Source: Apostichopus japonicus
Taxonomy: Eukaryota > Echinodermata > Holothuroidea > Aspidochirotida > Stichopodidae
Direction of reading: 5' to 3'
NCBI RefSeq assembly: GCF_037975245.1
Contig: NC_092562.1
Location: forward strand, 20,407,054 to 20,471,053
Length of the DNA: 64,000 bases
The notes under the pieces were generated by a model. The model made no database searches, was not told the DNA's origin, and saw only the letters and a list, made by a program, of their open reading frames with translations. Positions 20,601 to 32,600 of the stretch are shown here, piece after piece. Numbering within the stretch: the first letter of the stretch is position 1; each line of letters opens with the position of its first letter. The position numbers and the translations under genes are program-made.

Positions 20601-23600
20601 ATGATAATAGGGTGGGTAAAATCTAAATTAACGGTAAGACAGTCAAACATGGACACGATGAGAAAATGATTCTCCGGTATCTCTCCCAACGCTCTCTTGT
20701 ACACATCCCCTTCACTTGAGGGTATTATTACATATGGAGGGCCAATCAGGATGCAGACAGTTCTCACAGTTATGAATATGCATATCCATCATACTGAAGT
20801 ACAGATAGGAAAGTCAGCCAATAATTCACATTCCCGCTCGCCATATCTGTAGGGAAAAAACAGTCTTGTTAGTGAAGAATACATCGACAGGAAAATGTTT
20901 TCTTATATTAATCCAATTGCATATGCTGTCAGATATTCCCTTACAATTATTAAAGCCTAATTATGATAATTTTTCATTTCCTGTCAGACATACCCAAACA
21001 ATAAACTTACACCTAACTGTGATAATAAGGTGAAAGAATCACCCAGTTTAGATTTTATTATATAAGCTGTTATTATATAAGCTGTTTGCTTTAAAGTACT
21101 TTGAAATTAACTTCTTTACAATGGTGTTTGAAACCACCAAATTTCTGCACTCTGCAATACTTCATAATGTGTCTTAACAAAGGCGTAGGAGCCCAATTTA
21201 ATTTGGGGGGCTGTAACGACTTGCCCGAAAAATATAACCAAAAACGGTTATTACATCGCATGCCAATTACAAACAATCATTTGCCATCTTATTACCCTTC
21301 CATATTGGTTATCATTTTTCGGGAAGTCGTTACAATAATAATGATATTAATAATATCAGTTTAACCATTGAGAAACACATTGCAATTTAGTTTTCTTTCA
21401 GTAGGTGCCAAAATAATACTCAGCACATTGCCCAAATTTTCATAAAAATATTTGATTGGGGGGGCTGCAGCCCCCCCCCCCCCGCCTCCTACGCCTTTAG
21501 TTCTTAATATGCCTCAGTATCCTGTATTTGATGTCTGAATATTCTTTCTGGGGAGGATGTTTACTCAGAGGAGCATGCTAGATGGAGAATTGGCTTTAAT
21601 GACAAGGAGGGCAATACCCACACTCCATTATAAAACCCTGCTGGGGACACCCCTGATACAGGGAACCTGTGATTACAAATAAGGCTCTCCCTAAGATATA
21701 CATGAGTCCAGGCCCATCATTCATGTCCCTGCTGGATATTGCCATGGTGATCAATGCCATGTAAATTGTGAAAGTCTATTTGCTTAAACAAAAGTTTTGT
21801 GAACTATAAATAACAGTCATGCATTTTATTTATTTTTTATTTTAACACAGGCCTGAGGTTGCCGCCAAGTGCATAGAACTGCTGACTTCAAGAAGCATGT
21901 CCACCGAGGAATCCGCAATGGATGCAGCGTTTGCGATCGTATTGCCGTATCTGCTGCCCTCTACTTCCGAAAGAACCAAACAGGATTCGGACATGTTCCA
22001 CTGCATCGTTACGTCAGATTTGGGAGAGTCTCATGGAATCATGAAGAACCTATCAAAATGTGAGTTTCTTTTAGGAATTGGCTTACCTACGGAAATTTAG
22101 TCTTGATCATCATTGCTGCATGCGTGTAATATCTTGCAGTGCTCTAAAGAATATAACCATATCTAGGCAGCTGATATTTGGGAGGAAATGTTGGAAGGTG
22201 GATTTCCTCAACTCCCCTAATACTTCTAATACCTTTATGTGTTTCTTTTCTTTTCCTGTGCAGTTAAAAAAAAGCGTGACAATTTATCAGGATTTACCGC
22301 CCAACTGCTCCAACAAATGGCTCAAAACTTGAGTGAATATCCCACAGAGGAACGAAGAAATCTTGTGAGTTAACTCAAGTTCTTCAGGTTTAATATATGT
22401 GTCTATTTTTTTTTTACGTTTTGAAACAATTTATGCTTCCAGGTTCAAAGTTCAAGATCAGTTCTAGAACCATAAATGGATTTTTTTGGGGCTTGAGAAA
22501 AATGTAAAATGATTGAAACTTCTAACATCTAAACCTGGAGGTTTTTTGTAGGAATTAGATCTTAAGTGCATGCAAATTTGAAAGTTGCAGAAGGAATTGT
22601 TTCTGAAAGAGAGCTCTCAATACCCTGATAGGCTTGACAAAGAAGATAACTTTCTAGGAAAACATAGGCAACAAAACGAAAACTTGCAACCAGGTTGTGC
22701 TTTTCCCCCTCCCCTACCCCTCCTCCTTCCTCCTTCAAAACTGGAAAGAAAGAAGCAAAATGGAAAAAACAATTGAGCCTGGTAGCAAATTAACCATTAA
22801 CTCTTTTTGCATTCTAATTCATATTTTTCTCCATGTTGAGATTAGAGGGAAGGAGGAAGGGGGGGGGGGGGGGGAAGCAAGGTACACATACCTTACAATG
22901 ATTTAAACGGGGTTGGTTCAAATAAAACTTCCTATTATGCCTTTCAGTCGGACAAAAGTGTTCAAATATCTAAATGTCATCCACAATTCTATTTGCAGAT
23001 ATGATGAAAGGATAAAGTCGGCACGAACTTATTGCTTGACACACAATTGTACTTACTTATAAAAAATTACAAATGGGCATTTTTGTTCTTTCTATGTTAC
23101 TTCCAAAGGTCAAATTCCTCTTGGAATGTGGAGATGCTCATCATTTGAAAGAAGCTTACAGGTTTGCGATAAGTCTCATTTTGACCAGAACTGTCAGGAT
23201 GCTTGGCAAGACTGAACAAATGGAAATAATTGATCTTCTACTGGAGTCGTTGACAGAGGACTTGGGTCAGGTCAAAGGTCACACAGAGCAAATCAAGGTA
23301 TGAGTAAGTGTGAAAGATTTAAGAACTGTACCTTGTGTTGCTAAAGGTTAAGTTAAAGATAGAAACAACTCAATTTCACCTCCTATTGAAAGATAATGTG
23401 GGGGACCTGTTCATTCTTTTTTAGGGTTAAGGGTATTTAAATTTACAATTAATGATGCGTTGTTCTCTGAAAATGTGTACATACTGTTTTTACTTTTAGC
23501 GATATCATTAGAAACAATGTTACAAAGCATCATAACATGATTTTAATCAGTAGTAGAAGTATCCACTTAATCAACTGAGATTTATGAGAAATGATATATG

Positions 23601-26600
23601 GTTCTTCACCAAAAAGTTATGACCCTAATGTATAATGGTATCATCCATCTTTCTATGGTATCTTCTACTTTAATGTATTAAAGCTATCAAAGGCTTTTAT
23701 GCTTTGCTAAGAGGTTTGTATTGATTGCTTGATGAGCTGTTATACTGGTTGCTTGATGAGCTGTCATTTAACCCTAAAATATTTTCCTTGTAATTTTAGA
23801 AAGAAGATGTGACTGGGATAGGCATTCCTGAAGCAGTTTTGACCGGTTTGTGCCAGTTATTGACAAAGAAGGAGTCAACAGATGGCAAACTTTCAGCAGA
23901 ATTACTGCTCGGCCATTTGTGGTGTCTGGAATCCATCGTGGCCACTTTAGAGAGAGTTGAAATGCCAGGAGAAGGTATGTACAGTAGGCTATATTTACTC
24001 ATCAAACAGGTCAGGATGGTTAGTACTGTGGAACTCCTAAGTTGCATTTTGTATTGAATAGTGATGAATTTGAGATATTAAATGTTTGTTTCATTGTAAA
24101 CAGAAAGTATTCACAACTTTTCTTTTAGAAAACGCCTGGCTGGAGCTACATGCAAATAGTGAGGACATCAAAAACCGCTATCTTCTGACTCTTGTGAAGC
24201 TGTTTGACCTTTTGACCCAAAGTGTTGCATATGCAACAGATGGAAGTGTCACTAACTACTTGAAAGAGATTTTGGGACTACTGATTCAGGTGAGAAGAGT
24301 TCAAGTTAAGGTTTTTTTTCTTTTCATGAGTTTGGAATATAAAGGTCAAAGGTCATTTGTTCAAACACACTATTCAAAACAGAGAGCCCAGAGTATGTAT
24401 CAAAAATACAAACTAGTAAGTGAAACTGTTTTGGATTTTTCTGTTGTCTATTAGACTTAAGAGAAGAAGAACGTTATCATAACGCTTATCAAACGGTGAT
24501 TTTATGCACAAAACTAAGCTTGGTGACTGTTAAAAACATTGAAATCAGTTCAGGCTATTTTTCTATCTATTTAATTTATTTCCGCATTTCCTATATTTTT
24601 GTCTTTTCATTCTGCCTCTGAATTAGATCATGCAAGGATAAAAACGTCAGACTATCTATCTATTAAATTGATACATTAGAATCATCATCAGTGTTTCAGT
24701 GTTCCAATTAACTGAAGTTTACCCATTCACCAAGTACACAAATCTGTGGAAGTAGATATTAAACAGTTTGCTGACTGTTGATTTCTCTTTTTTAGTGCAA
24801 AATTTTTAATAGCCTTCGGATCGTTAGAGACCACCAAATGTTTGTTCAGAAAACCAAAATCAACTTCGAAATTAGCCTGGGGACTGTTTACATCAAACTC
24901 ACCGATTGCATTGTAACCAAATACCCCCAAATATGTAAAATGATGAATTGGGATCGCCCACTATCTCATTAGAGATACTGAAATCAGCAGTTGACCTATG
25001 CCCGGTGTTCTGCTCATTTAACTTACACATCTCTCCTCCAGTGTACCAGATGTTCATTCTTCGTCATTTTGCTACATCCAGAAAGAAAGACCTGGCATTC
25101 TGTCCGGGAGACAACCAAAAAAAATCCTGAACAAAATTTGCCCTGCAATTTATTACAGTCAATACAGCAGCAACAGTTTATATATCACTTGTTCACTATG
25201 ACCTTGCATGCTACAGTTCTGAATGTTTAGAAAGTAATGTTTACAACCTTATGTGGAGAGAAGTTGAAGATGAATCTATGTTATTCTGCTTTTTTATTAA
25301 GAAATCTTAAAAAATCAACAACCTTTCCATAATTCTTGTTTCAAATTTTGGTCCTCAATTTTTGTTTCCAAGTGTGATGTACACATGTTCTTTGCACTTT
25401 TATGACCCTCTCAAAAGAAATATATTTGGTTGTCATGATTATGATTGTTATTATTATTATTATAATTTGCAGAAACATTTTCAGAGTACCACCCAGTTTT
25501 GGAGATTCCTGTCATTGGTCTGCACGTCCCACTGTCGTCTCCATGGTGACAGTCCCTATGACATCAGCTACTTGTTCCAAGTCTGCTGTCTAGAAATGGC
25601 AAACATCAGCTTCAGTAAAACAGATGATGCTTTACTTGACAAGGTTCTTCAGAAAGACAGCATTGGTAAAGAAAACATTTAAATGAGATGAAACATTTTG
25701 TTTGGGGGAGAGAGGGGGATGGTTCTTCCCATTTCTATTTCTTTTTCTTTATCAAGGCAGACGTATTTTTGGCATGTCAGAGTGAACAGCCAAAAATAGA
25801 TTTTAGTGCTAGTCATGTTTCTATTCCAGTTTTCAAGATATTCAAATATGCTAAATACTTTGAATGTCCTTTTAAGACTAAAGCAGTTATGACCAGTGTT
25901 CGACTTATGGCCAAAAAATTGCATAGCAACAAATTTCGACAATTGCTATACAATATTTTTGTTGCATAGCAGTTCCCCAATATTGAATAGCAGTTTTGAA
26001 ATTACCACAAAACGGACCAAATGTTGGCGATTAATGTATTAACTAGAAAATGTTTGTTTATTATTATTATTTATACTAGTGTTGCTACGATAATCGTTTT
26101 CAATATCGGTATCGGCCGATATTTGCAATATCGGCAGCATATCGGTATCGGTAAAATTTTGCCTAATTGCCGATAACAGCAAGACGATATTGAACTTTTC
26201 TTTTTAACAGCAGAGCTACCTGTACTTATTGATACTTGCAATGATTTGTTAATCTGCCCAAGACGATCCATTTCTTTAGCGTCAGTTAAACTCAGATTCA
26301 TTTTCTATTAATATCCATGGAAACCTGACTCTCCGTAACATCTAAAAACACGTCTACGGCGCGCGAATATAACCAATGACCTTCGTGAACCTTGGCCTAC
26401 ACACAGCATTAGTGCAGCATATATACACTGTACTAACCATTCATTTCCTCAAAGGCCTCCGTGAAAACCTTGAACATGATGCATACAGTAACTGCACAGT
26501 TCAGCAGTGTTGGAAAACCTTGTTCAATTTCCCGCGAACACACTGCCGATTTCCCGCCGGTGTTCGCCTGCCTAGCACGCGTAACGTGCGAGCATAAAGG

Positions 26601-29600
26601 CGTGGTGTCCAGGGGCCCGTCTTAGGGCTATGGTGGGGTCATGGGGTAGAACCCCTCGTGGGGATCCTGGGGGCGAAAGCCCCCGAAAATTGTTGTCATT
26701 TTTTGCGATGTCTGGCGATGAAAAAATGCGCAGTTGAGGATGCAAAATACTGACAACTTTTTTTATTTAAATTGTCACGAAACTGATGAAAATTTTAAAA
26801 TGACAAGTTAAAGTAGCTATATTATGTTATAAAATGAAAAGAGATTTAATCTGTCTTTCAATCTTTAAAAAGTGCAACTTACAAAACTTCCGATATTATG
26901 AAACAAACAACGTTCAGCAAAGCCCCGTTTCTAGACTGCCTAACAATGAATAGCGTGCATTATGCGTACATTTTTACAACTGCAGTGTTTAACCCTATAC
27001 CCAACTACTGTACCACGGTACATGTGCTGCGAATTTGCCCAGGTACCTTCGCAACAACTGTGAGCTCATCCCCTGTGTAACACCTGTTTGTTAACATTTT
27101 TTTGGCACGTTGCCAGGGAACCTTTTAGTTACGTGAGATCCGTAACCGCCGAGGTGGTTAGGCTATTTGCTTTACACTTAACTATGGTAGGATATTATTT
27201 TTTCAGGTTTTTTTTTCGCTATATGGTCAAGTGAATAAGTTGTACATTGAGTATAAACTCAATAAATTATAACTTCTTCATTGTGATCGACAGTTCGTAA
27301 GTTAAGGTTTGAGTGTTTGCTCCCAAATCTGACTAGGAATTTGTATCGCACAAATCGGCACAATGTGCGATGCTGATTTGGAAACGTCTCGCAAGTTTGT
27401 CGTTTTGGATCGCATTTTGCGATGCGATACCGGAAAAATCGAACACTGGTTATGACGTAAGCCCCTTTAGGCCAGGCCTAATTGTTACAATGTTAATGTC
27501 AATCCATTGCTTTATAGATTCAAAGAACTCAAAAACAAAATATCAAGTAAATAACAAAGCACCCATGGGTACAATACATCCAATATCTGTTGTCATAGAC
27601 TACATTTATTTCAAGCTAATCATTTTTTTTTTCTGTTGTGTTTATTCTTGCTTTTCCTATCGAGTTTTGGATTGTTTCTAAGGCGCCAACCTTATGACCT
27701 CTATACTGTGCTAGACTAAGCAGTCCAGTCACTTTGACTGATGAATTGCTGATTGTTTCTAAGGCGCCAACCTTATGACCTCTATACTGTGCTAGACTAA
27801 GCAGTCCAGTCACTTTGACTGATGAATTGCTGATTGTTTCTAAGGCGCCAACCTTATGACTTCTATACTGTGCTAGATTAAGCAGTCCAGTCACTTTGAC
27901 TGATGAATTGCTGATTGTTTCTAAGGCGCCAACCTTATGACCTCTATACTGTGCTAGATTAAGCAGTCCAGTCACTTTGACTAATGAATTGCTGATTGTT
28001 TCTAAGGCGCCAACCTTATGACCTCTATACTGTGCTAGACTAAGCAGTCCAGTCACTTTGACTGATGAATTGCTGTTTGTTTCTAAGGCGCCAACCTTAT
28101 GACCTCTATACTGTGCTAGATTAAGCAGTCCAGTCACTTTGATGAATTGCTGATTGTTTCTAAGGCGCCAACCTTATGACCTCAATACTGTGCTAGATTA
28201 AGCAGTCCAGTCACTTTGACTAATGAATTGCTGATTGTTTCTAAGGCGCCAACCTTATGACCTCTATACTGTGCTAGATTAAGCAGTCCAGTCACTTTGA
28301 TGAATTGCTGATTGTTTCTAAGGCGCCAACCTTATGACCTCAATACTGTGCTAGATTAAGCAGTCCAGTCACTTTGACTAATGAATTGCTGATTGTTTCT
28401 AAGGCGCCAACCTTATGACCTCTATACTGTGCTAGACTAAGCAGTCCAGTCACTTTGACTGATGAATTGCTGTTTGTTTCTAAGGCGCCAACCTTATGAC
28501 CTCTATACTGTGCTAGATTAAGCAGTCCAGTCACTTTGATGAATTGCTGATTGTTTCTTAGGCGCCAACCTTATGACCTCAATACTGTGCTAGATTAAGC
28601 AGTCCAGTCACTTTGACTGATGAATTGCTGTTTGTTTCTAAGGCGCCAACCTTATGACCTCTATGCTGTGCTAGATTAAGCAGTCCAGTCACTTTGACTG
28701 ATAAATTGCTGATTGTTTTTAAGACGCCAACCTTATGACCTCTATGCTGTGCTAGATTGAGCAGTCCAGTCACTTTGACTCTTAAATTTCTGATGTTCAA
28801 AATGGTCATTTCTCTAAATGTTTTTGTACTATAGAAGTAAAGCCAGGACTAATAGAAGTAAAGCCAGGACTAATAGCAGTGTTAGAAATTAACTCTACGA
28901 CAAATCAAAAATAAACATTGTGTCTTATAGTCATCCGCTACATAAGCTGCCCAACTGATGAAAGCCCAGGAAGTTGTATTGGATTCATCGTGACCCTAGC
29001 TTGACCTTTGGTTATAAATATTCATGAGTTGTTCAAATTTTGTGTAGCTGTATTAAAGGCTCTGAATTCTTGAATCTTATAAAATACTATCATTCCTGTG
29101 AAGAAAAATTGCCATACATCTTTTGACTTGAACAGCAATGTGACCATTTTGTGTAGCATTTTGCGACGCGATACTGGATAAATCATTCCCCGGAAGCCAG
29201 TGAGTCTCTTGTAATTTTGAAAAGGACAGTCAGGGTTTATGAATTCTGAAATAATTAATATCACCACCTGCTTTAATGTTGAATTGAAAGCCACCTGACT
29301 TGTAAGTTGTAATCCATAAGCCCTTGCGGGTTTCTCCCACATTTGTGGTCACTTAAGCGTCGTAAATATAACTGCTGATTATTATTATTATTAGTATATC
29401 TATTATGGCTTTCTTGTACCTCTCAGCCTTTCTGAGTCTGTTGCTTAATTTGGGGCATCCATCCAAATCCATCCGTAAAGTAGCGGTCGACTGTCTCACC
29501 ACCGTTCAGACCAAGAGCCCTCAAGTTACATCTCCTTACGGTCAGATGTTGAAGTTGATTCTGAAAAGAGGACAAGAGATCATTGATGATGAGCAATATT

Positions 29601-32600
29601 TACCTCAGGTATTTTTTATATATATATTTTTTTAATTGGTTTTATTTATTTATTTATAATTTTTTAATTTTTTGTTCTTTGTTTTTTTTGTGCTTCCTTT
29701 CAATGCTCAAAATGGACAATTGTTTTTAATGTTAATGTAGAATGAAACCATGCAGTTGCATAACTATGTTCATAAGTTCAGTAATATTGAGGTTTGGAGT
29801 TCTTTATTCTTGCCATTTCACATCCTTACGTGAGTATGAATCATCAGAGGTCAAACCTGAAACCCATGTAAACACGAGAACTGCCAAACTGAAGCTTGGA
29901 TGGAGTTCATTATTGATACAAAGATCATTCTTGGTGATTACTATCGAAATTGGTAAAGTTCAGAGGTTATTTGCGATCAACGGAGGTCAAAGTCTGAAAA
30001 CCTCATACTTGGTATGTGGATCCCACCCTATTGAGTAAGACCCTGTTGGTTACTGCAAAGGTCAACAGAGCTCAAATTTGGAAAACTTTGTAAGTATTAT
30101 AAGTCCACAGTAAAGCTTGGATGGGTTTTGTTCTTTGCTATGTTTGATAACTACCTCGTTGAGTACAACATCCCTCAGTGTTCAAAGTCTGAAAACCTTG
30201 AAATAATATGTGAGGATGATAACTCCCAAAGTAAAACATGGATGCTTTTTCATACTTGTTGTGTGAATCTTCCTTTTATATTAATTATAAGAACCTTGTG
30301 TGCCGTTAACATTAAATGTGGAAAAAATTTATAAACATTTGGCAAAGAATCTCCAAGCCTGATGTCTATCTGGTTTTGTTTCATCCAGGCGCTAAAGATT
30401 ACGTTGGCCAAACTGGAAAAAAGTCAGAAAAGGAGTTCTAGTAAAGGCAGGGTGGATGAAGAATCTGCTGTTGATTGGCTGGCTGATTGCATCAGTTCAG
30501 AGCAGACACCACACCATGTCCGATGTGCACTGGTTGAAAGACTTGCATTGGTAGAGAGCAAGGTAGGCTATATGTTTCAAGCTTAAGGATGAACTGGTGG
30601 TTTGCTGCAGGGTGAGGATTACGATCCTACAGAGGAGTAAAAAGTTATTTTGAACTATTAAAAGAACAAGATATTGTCGTATGTACCCTATTGGTGATTC
30701 AGTTTCATGATGTTGTTAAACCTTACATCAACGATGTATATAAAACATTAGCTTTTAACTCCAAAATTTCATTGTAGTAACCGCTGGCTTTACCCTGAGA
30801 AAATTTTTTGTTTTTTCGAGCCTCTGAATATATTTTGTAGATCATGTGTGTTCGGCCGGAATGGAAATAAAATATGTCGGTGCAATGTGGACGTGCAATA
30901 GTTGAAACAATTTGTGTTTTTAAATTTGTTTTGTCGATGCTGTTCCTCCAAGTAACAAATACATCAAAGTGTATGATACAGTATGGTAACGATGTACGAC
31001 CTTTCAGATGTAGGACATTGTGATGAGTGTAATAAACTTTAGTATGGACTTCTTTGACTGTAGTTGAATTAATGGTAAACATAAAGACTACCACCATCTG
31101 TCTATGTAAACGGTTGCACACTTGTATAATTCAATTTTTATGTATCCATAGTCTATATCATGAATAGCAATTTCATTTATTGTTAATTTTCTTACTTACC
31201 AATATAGGCATTACTCTCTAGACTGATAACACCGATGAAGAATGCAGTAGTCACTGCTGGATCCTCTGTGGGAGTCATGACGGCTTACAACTTTACGCTC
31301 GCTAAGAGCATTCTTGGCCACTTCCGACCTGCTACAGCTGACCTGTTGAACGATAAAAACTGCCGGGATAGCTTGTGGTTGTGTCTGTCCCAGGAGGCAT
31401 TGACGAGAGAGGGAACCAGCATGCAATGCGCCGCTCTGGATAAGGTACGAACAGGATCATCTCTCCTCATTGTCAGTTAACTGCCCAAAACAAATACCAA
31501 ACAGAAAATACTAAGCTGACAGCTTAATACTAGTATCTTGATCTAAATGCCTAGGTTGGTCATATTCATAAATTGCAATGTTTCTATTAAATGTTTTATT
31601 GCAATAAGTTACTCTGAAGTTTCATGGATTCTTTGTCCCTGTTAATCTCTTTCTGTTGTTTTGTGCAAAGAAGATTCCCTGTTAAAAAAAAAAAATCTGT
31701 GACGATTCTTTGGTCATTTCACTCATGAAAGGCCATAATGGCATAGATGTTTCAATACCTTTTCAAGCTTATAGAAACTTGAATGTCAGTGAGCCCTCTA
31801 TCGCTCTCCCATTTCTGCTGTTAGTCTTAACGTGTCTATTCTTCTCATCAGATCTCAGTGGAATTCTTCTTGGCCATGTCTGAACCTGTGCAACAGGATC
31901 TTTTTCAGCACCTGATTGCTCTGAGCTTAGAATCGCAATCACCAGATATGGTGAAGGTCCTTAACAGGGTACTGAGAAAGGTAACACTAAAAGGCTTGGT
32001 TTTAACTTACAGTAAAATACCTCAATTATTGGACTTCCATGTCAAGAATGCCTGAAAAAGTATACGATAAAAGCTTTTTTAACTTTACAGTCACTTAGAT
32101 ATCATGTGCTGAGTAGCACTGAGCACTGACCAAATAAAGCATACATACATTTTCTTTATTTTGAAGTTTTCATGACACTGTTGCGACCAATTTTAGTCTT
32201 GAGTTAACCCATTCATATAAAGTGAGGACTTCAACGTAAGTCTTTGCAGTGATTCTGTAACTTGATGCATTTTTGATAGCATTATGACGTTTTTTTCCTT
32301 TATTGTGGAATAGCTCCCTCTGTCTCCTGAGCTGATAGCCGATGAACTTAAAACAGTGCTCCCTGATCAGAAATTGAAGAACCTGCATGACGCAAAGGAA
32401 GCCAGGCGGTAAGTTGTGTTTATAACATTTTACAGGCAAGCTCGTGTCCAATGACAGTTATACTAGTCACGACTAGTCAAATTATGTAACGTAATGCTGG
32501 GACACAATATATGTGTGACCATGAATTACTATTATTAGGTTATTGTATGAATGTCATTACAGGTACTGGAAACCTGAGGAAAAGCTGTTACTACGGAAAC

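Noticed and set aside
24991-25230. Frame of 79 codons in HEATR1 intron 17
   Set aside because: No domain, no flanking splice signals in phase, and exon 17 joins exon 18 without it.
26376-26597. Frame within the hAT element as a transposase remnant
   Set aside because: No recognisable hAT catalytic or dimerisation motif in the translation.
27671-28795. CRISPR-like array
   Set aside because: The 81-bp units are near-identical along their whole length, so there are no variable spacers.
29022-29342. 106-codon minus-strand frame before exon 19
   Set aside because: No domain or splice context; part of the intron that also holds repeat fragments.
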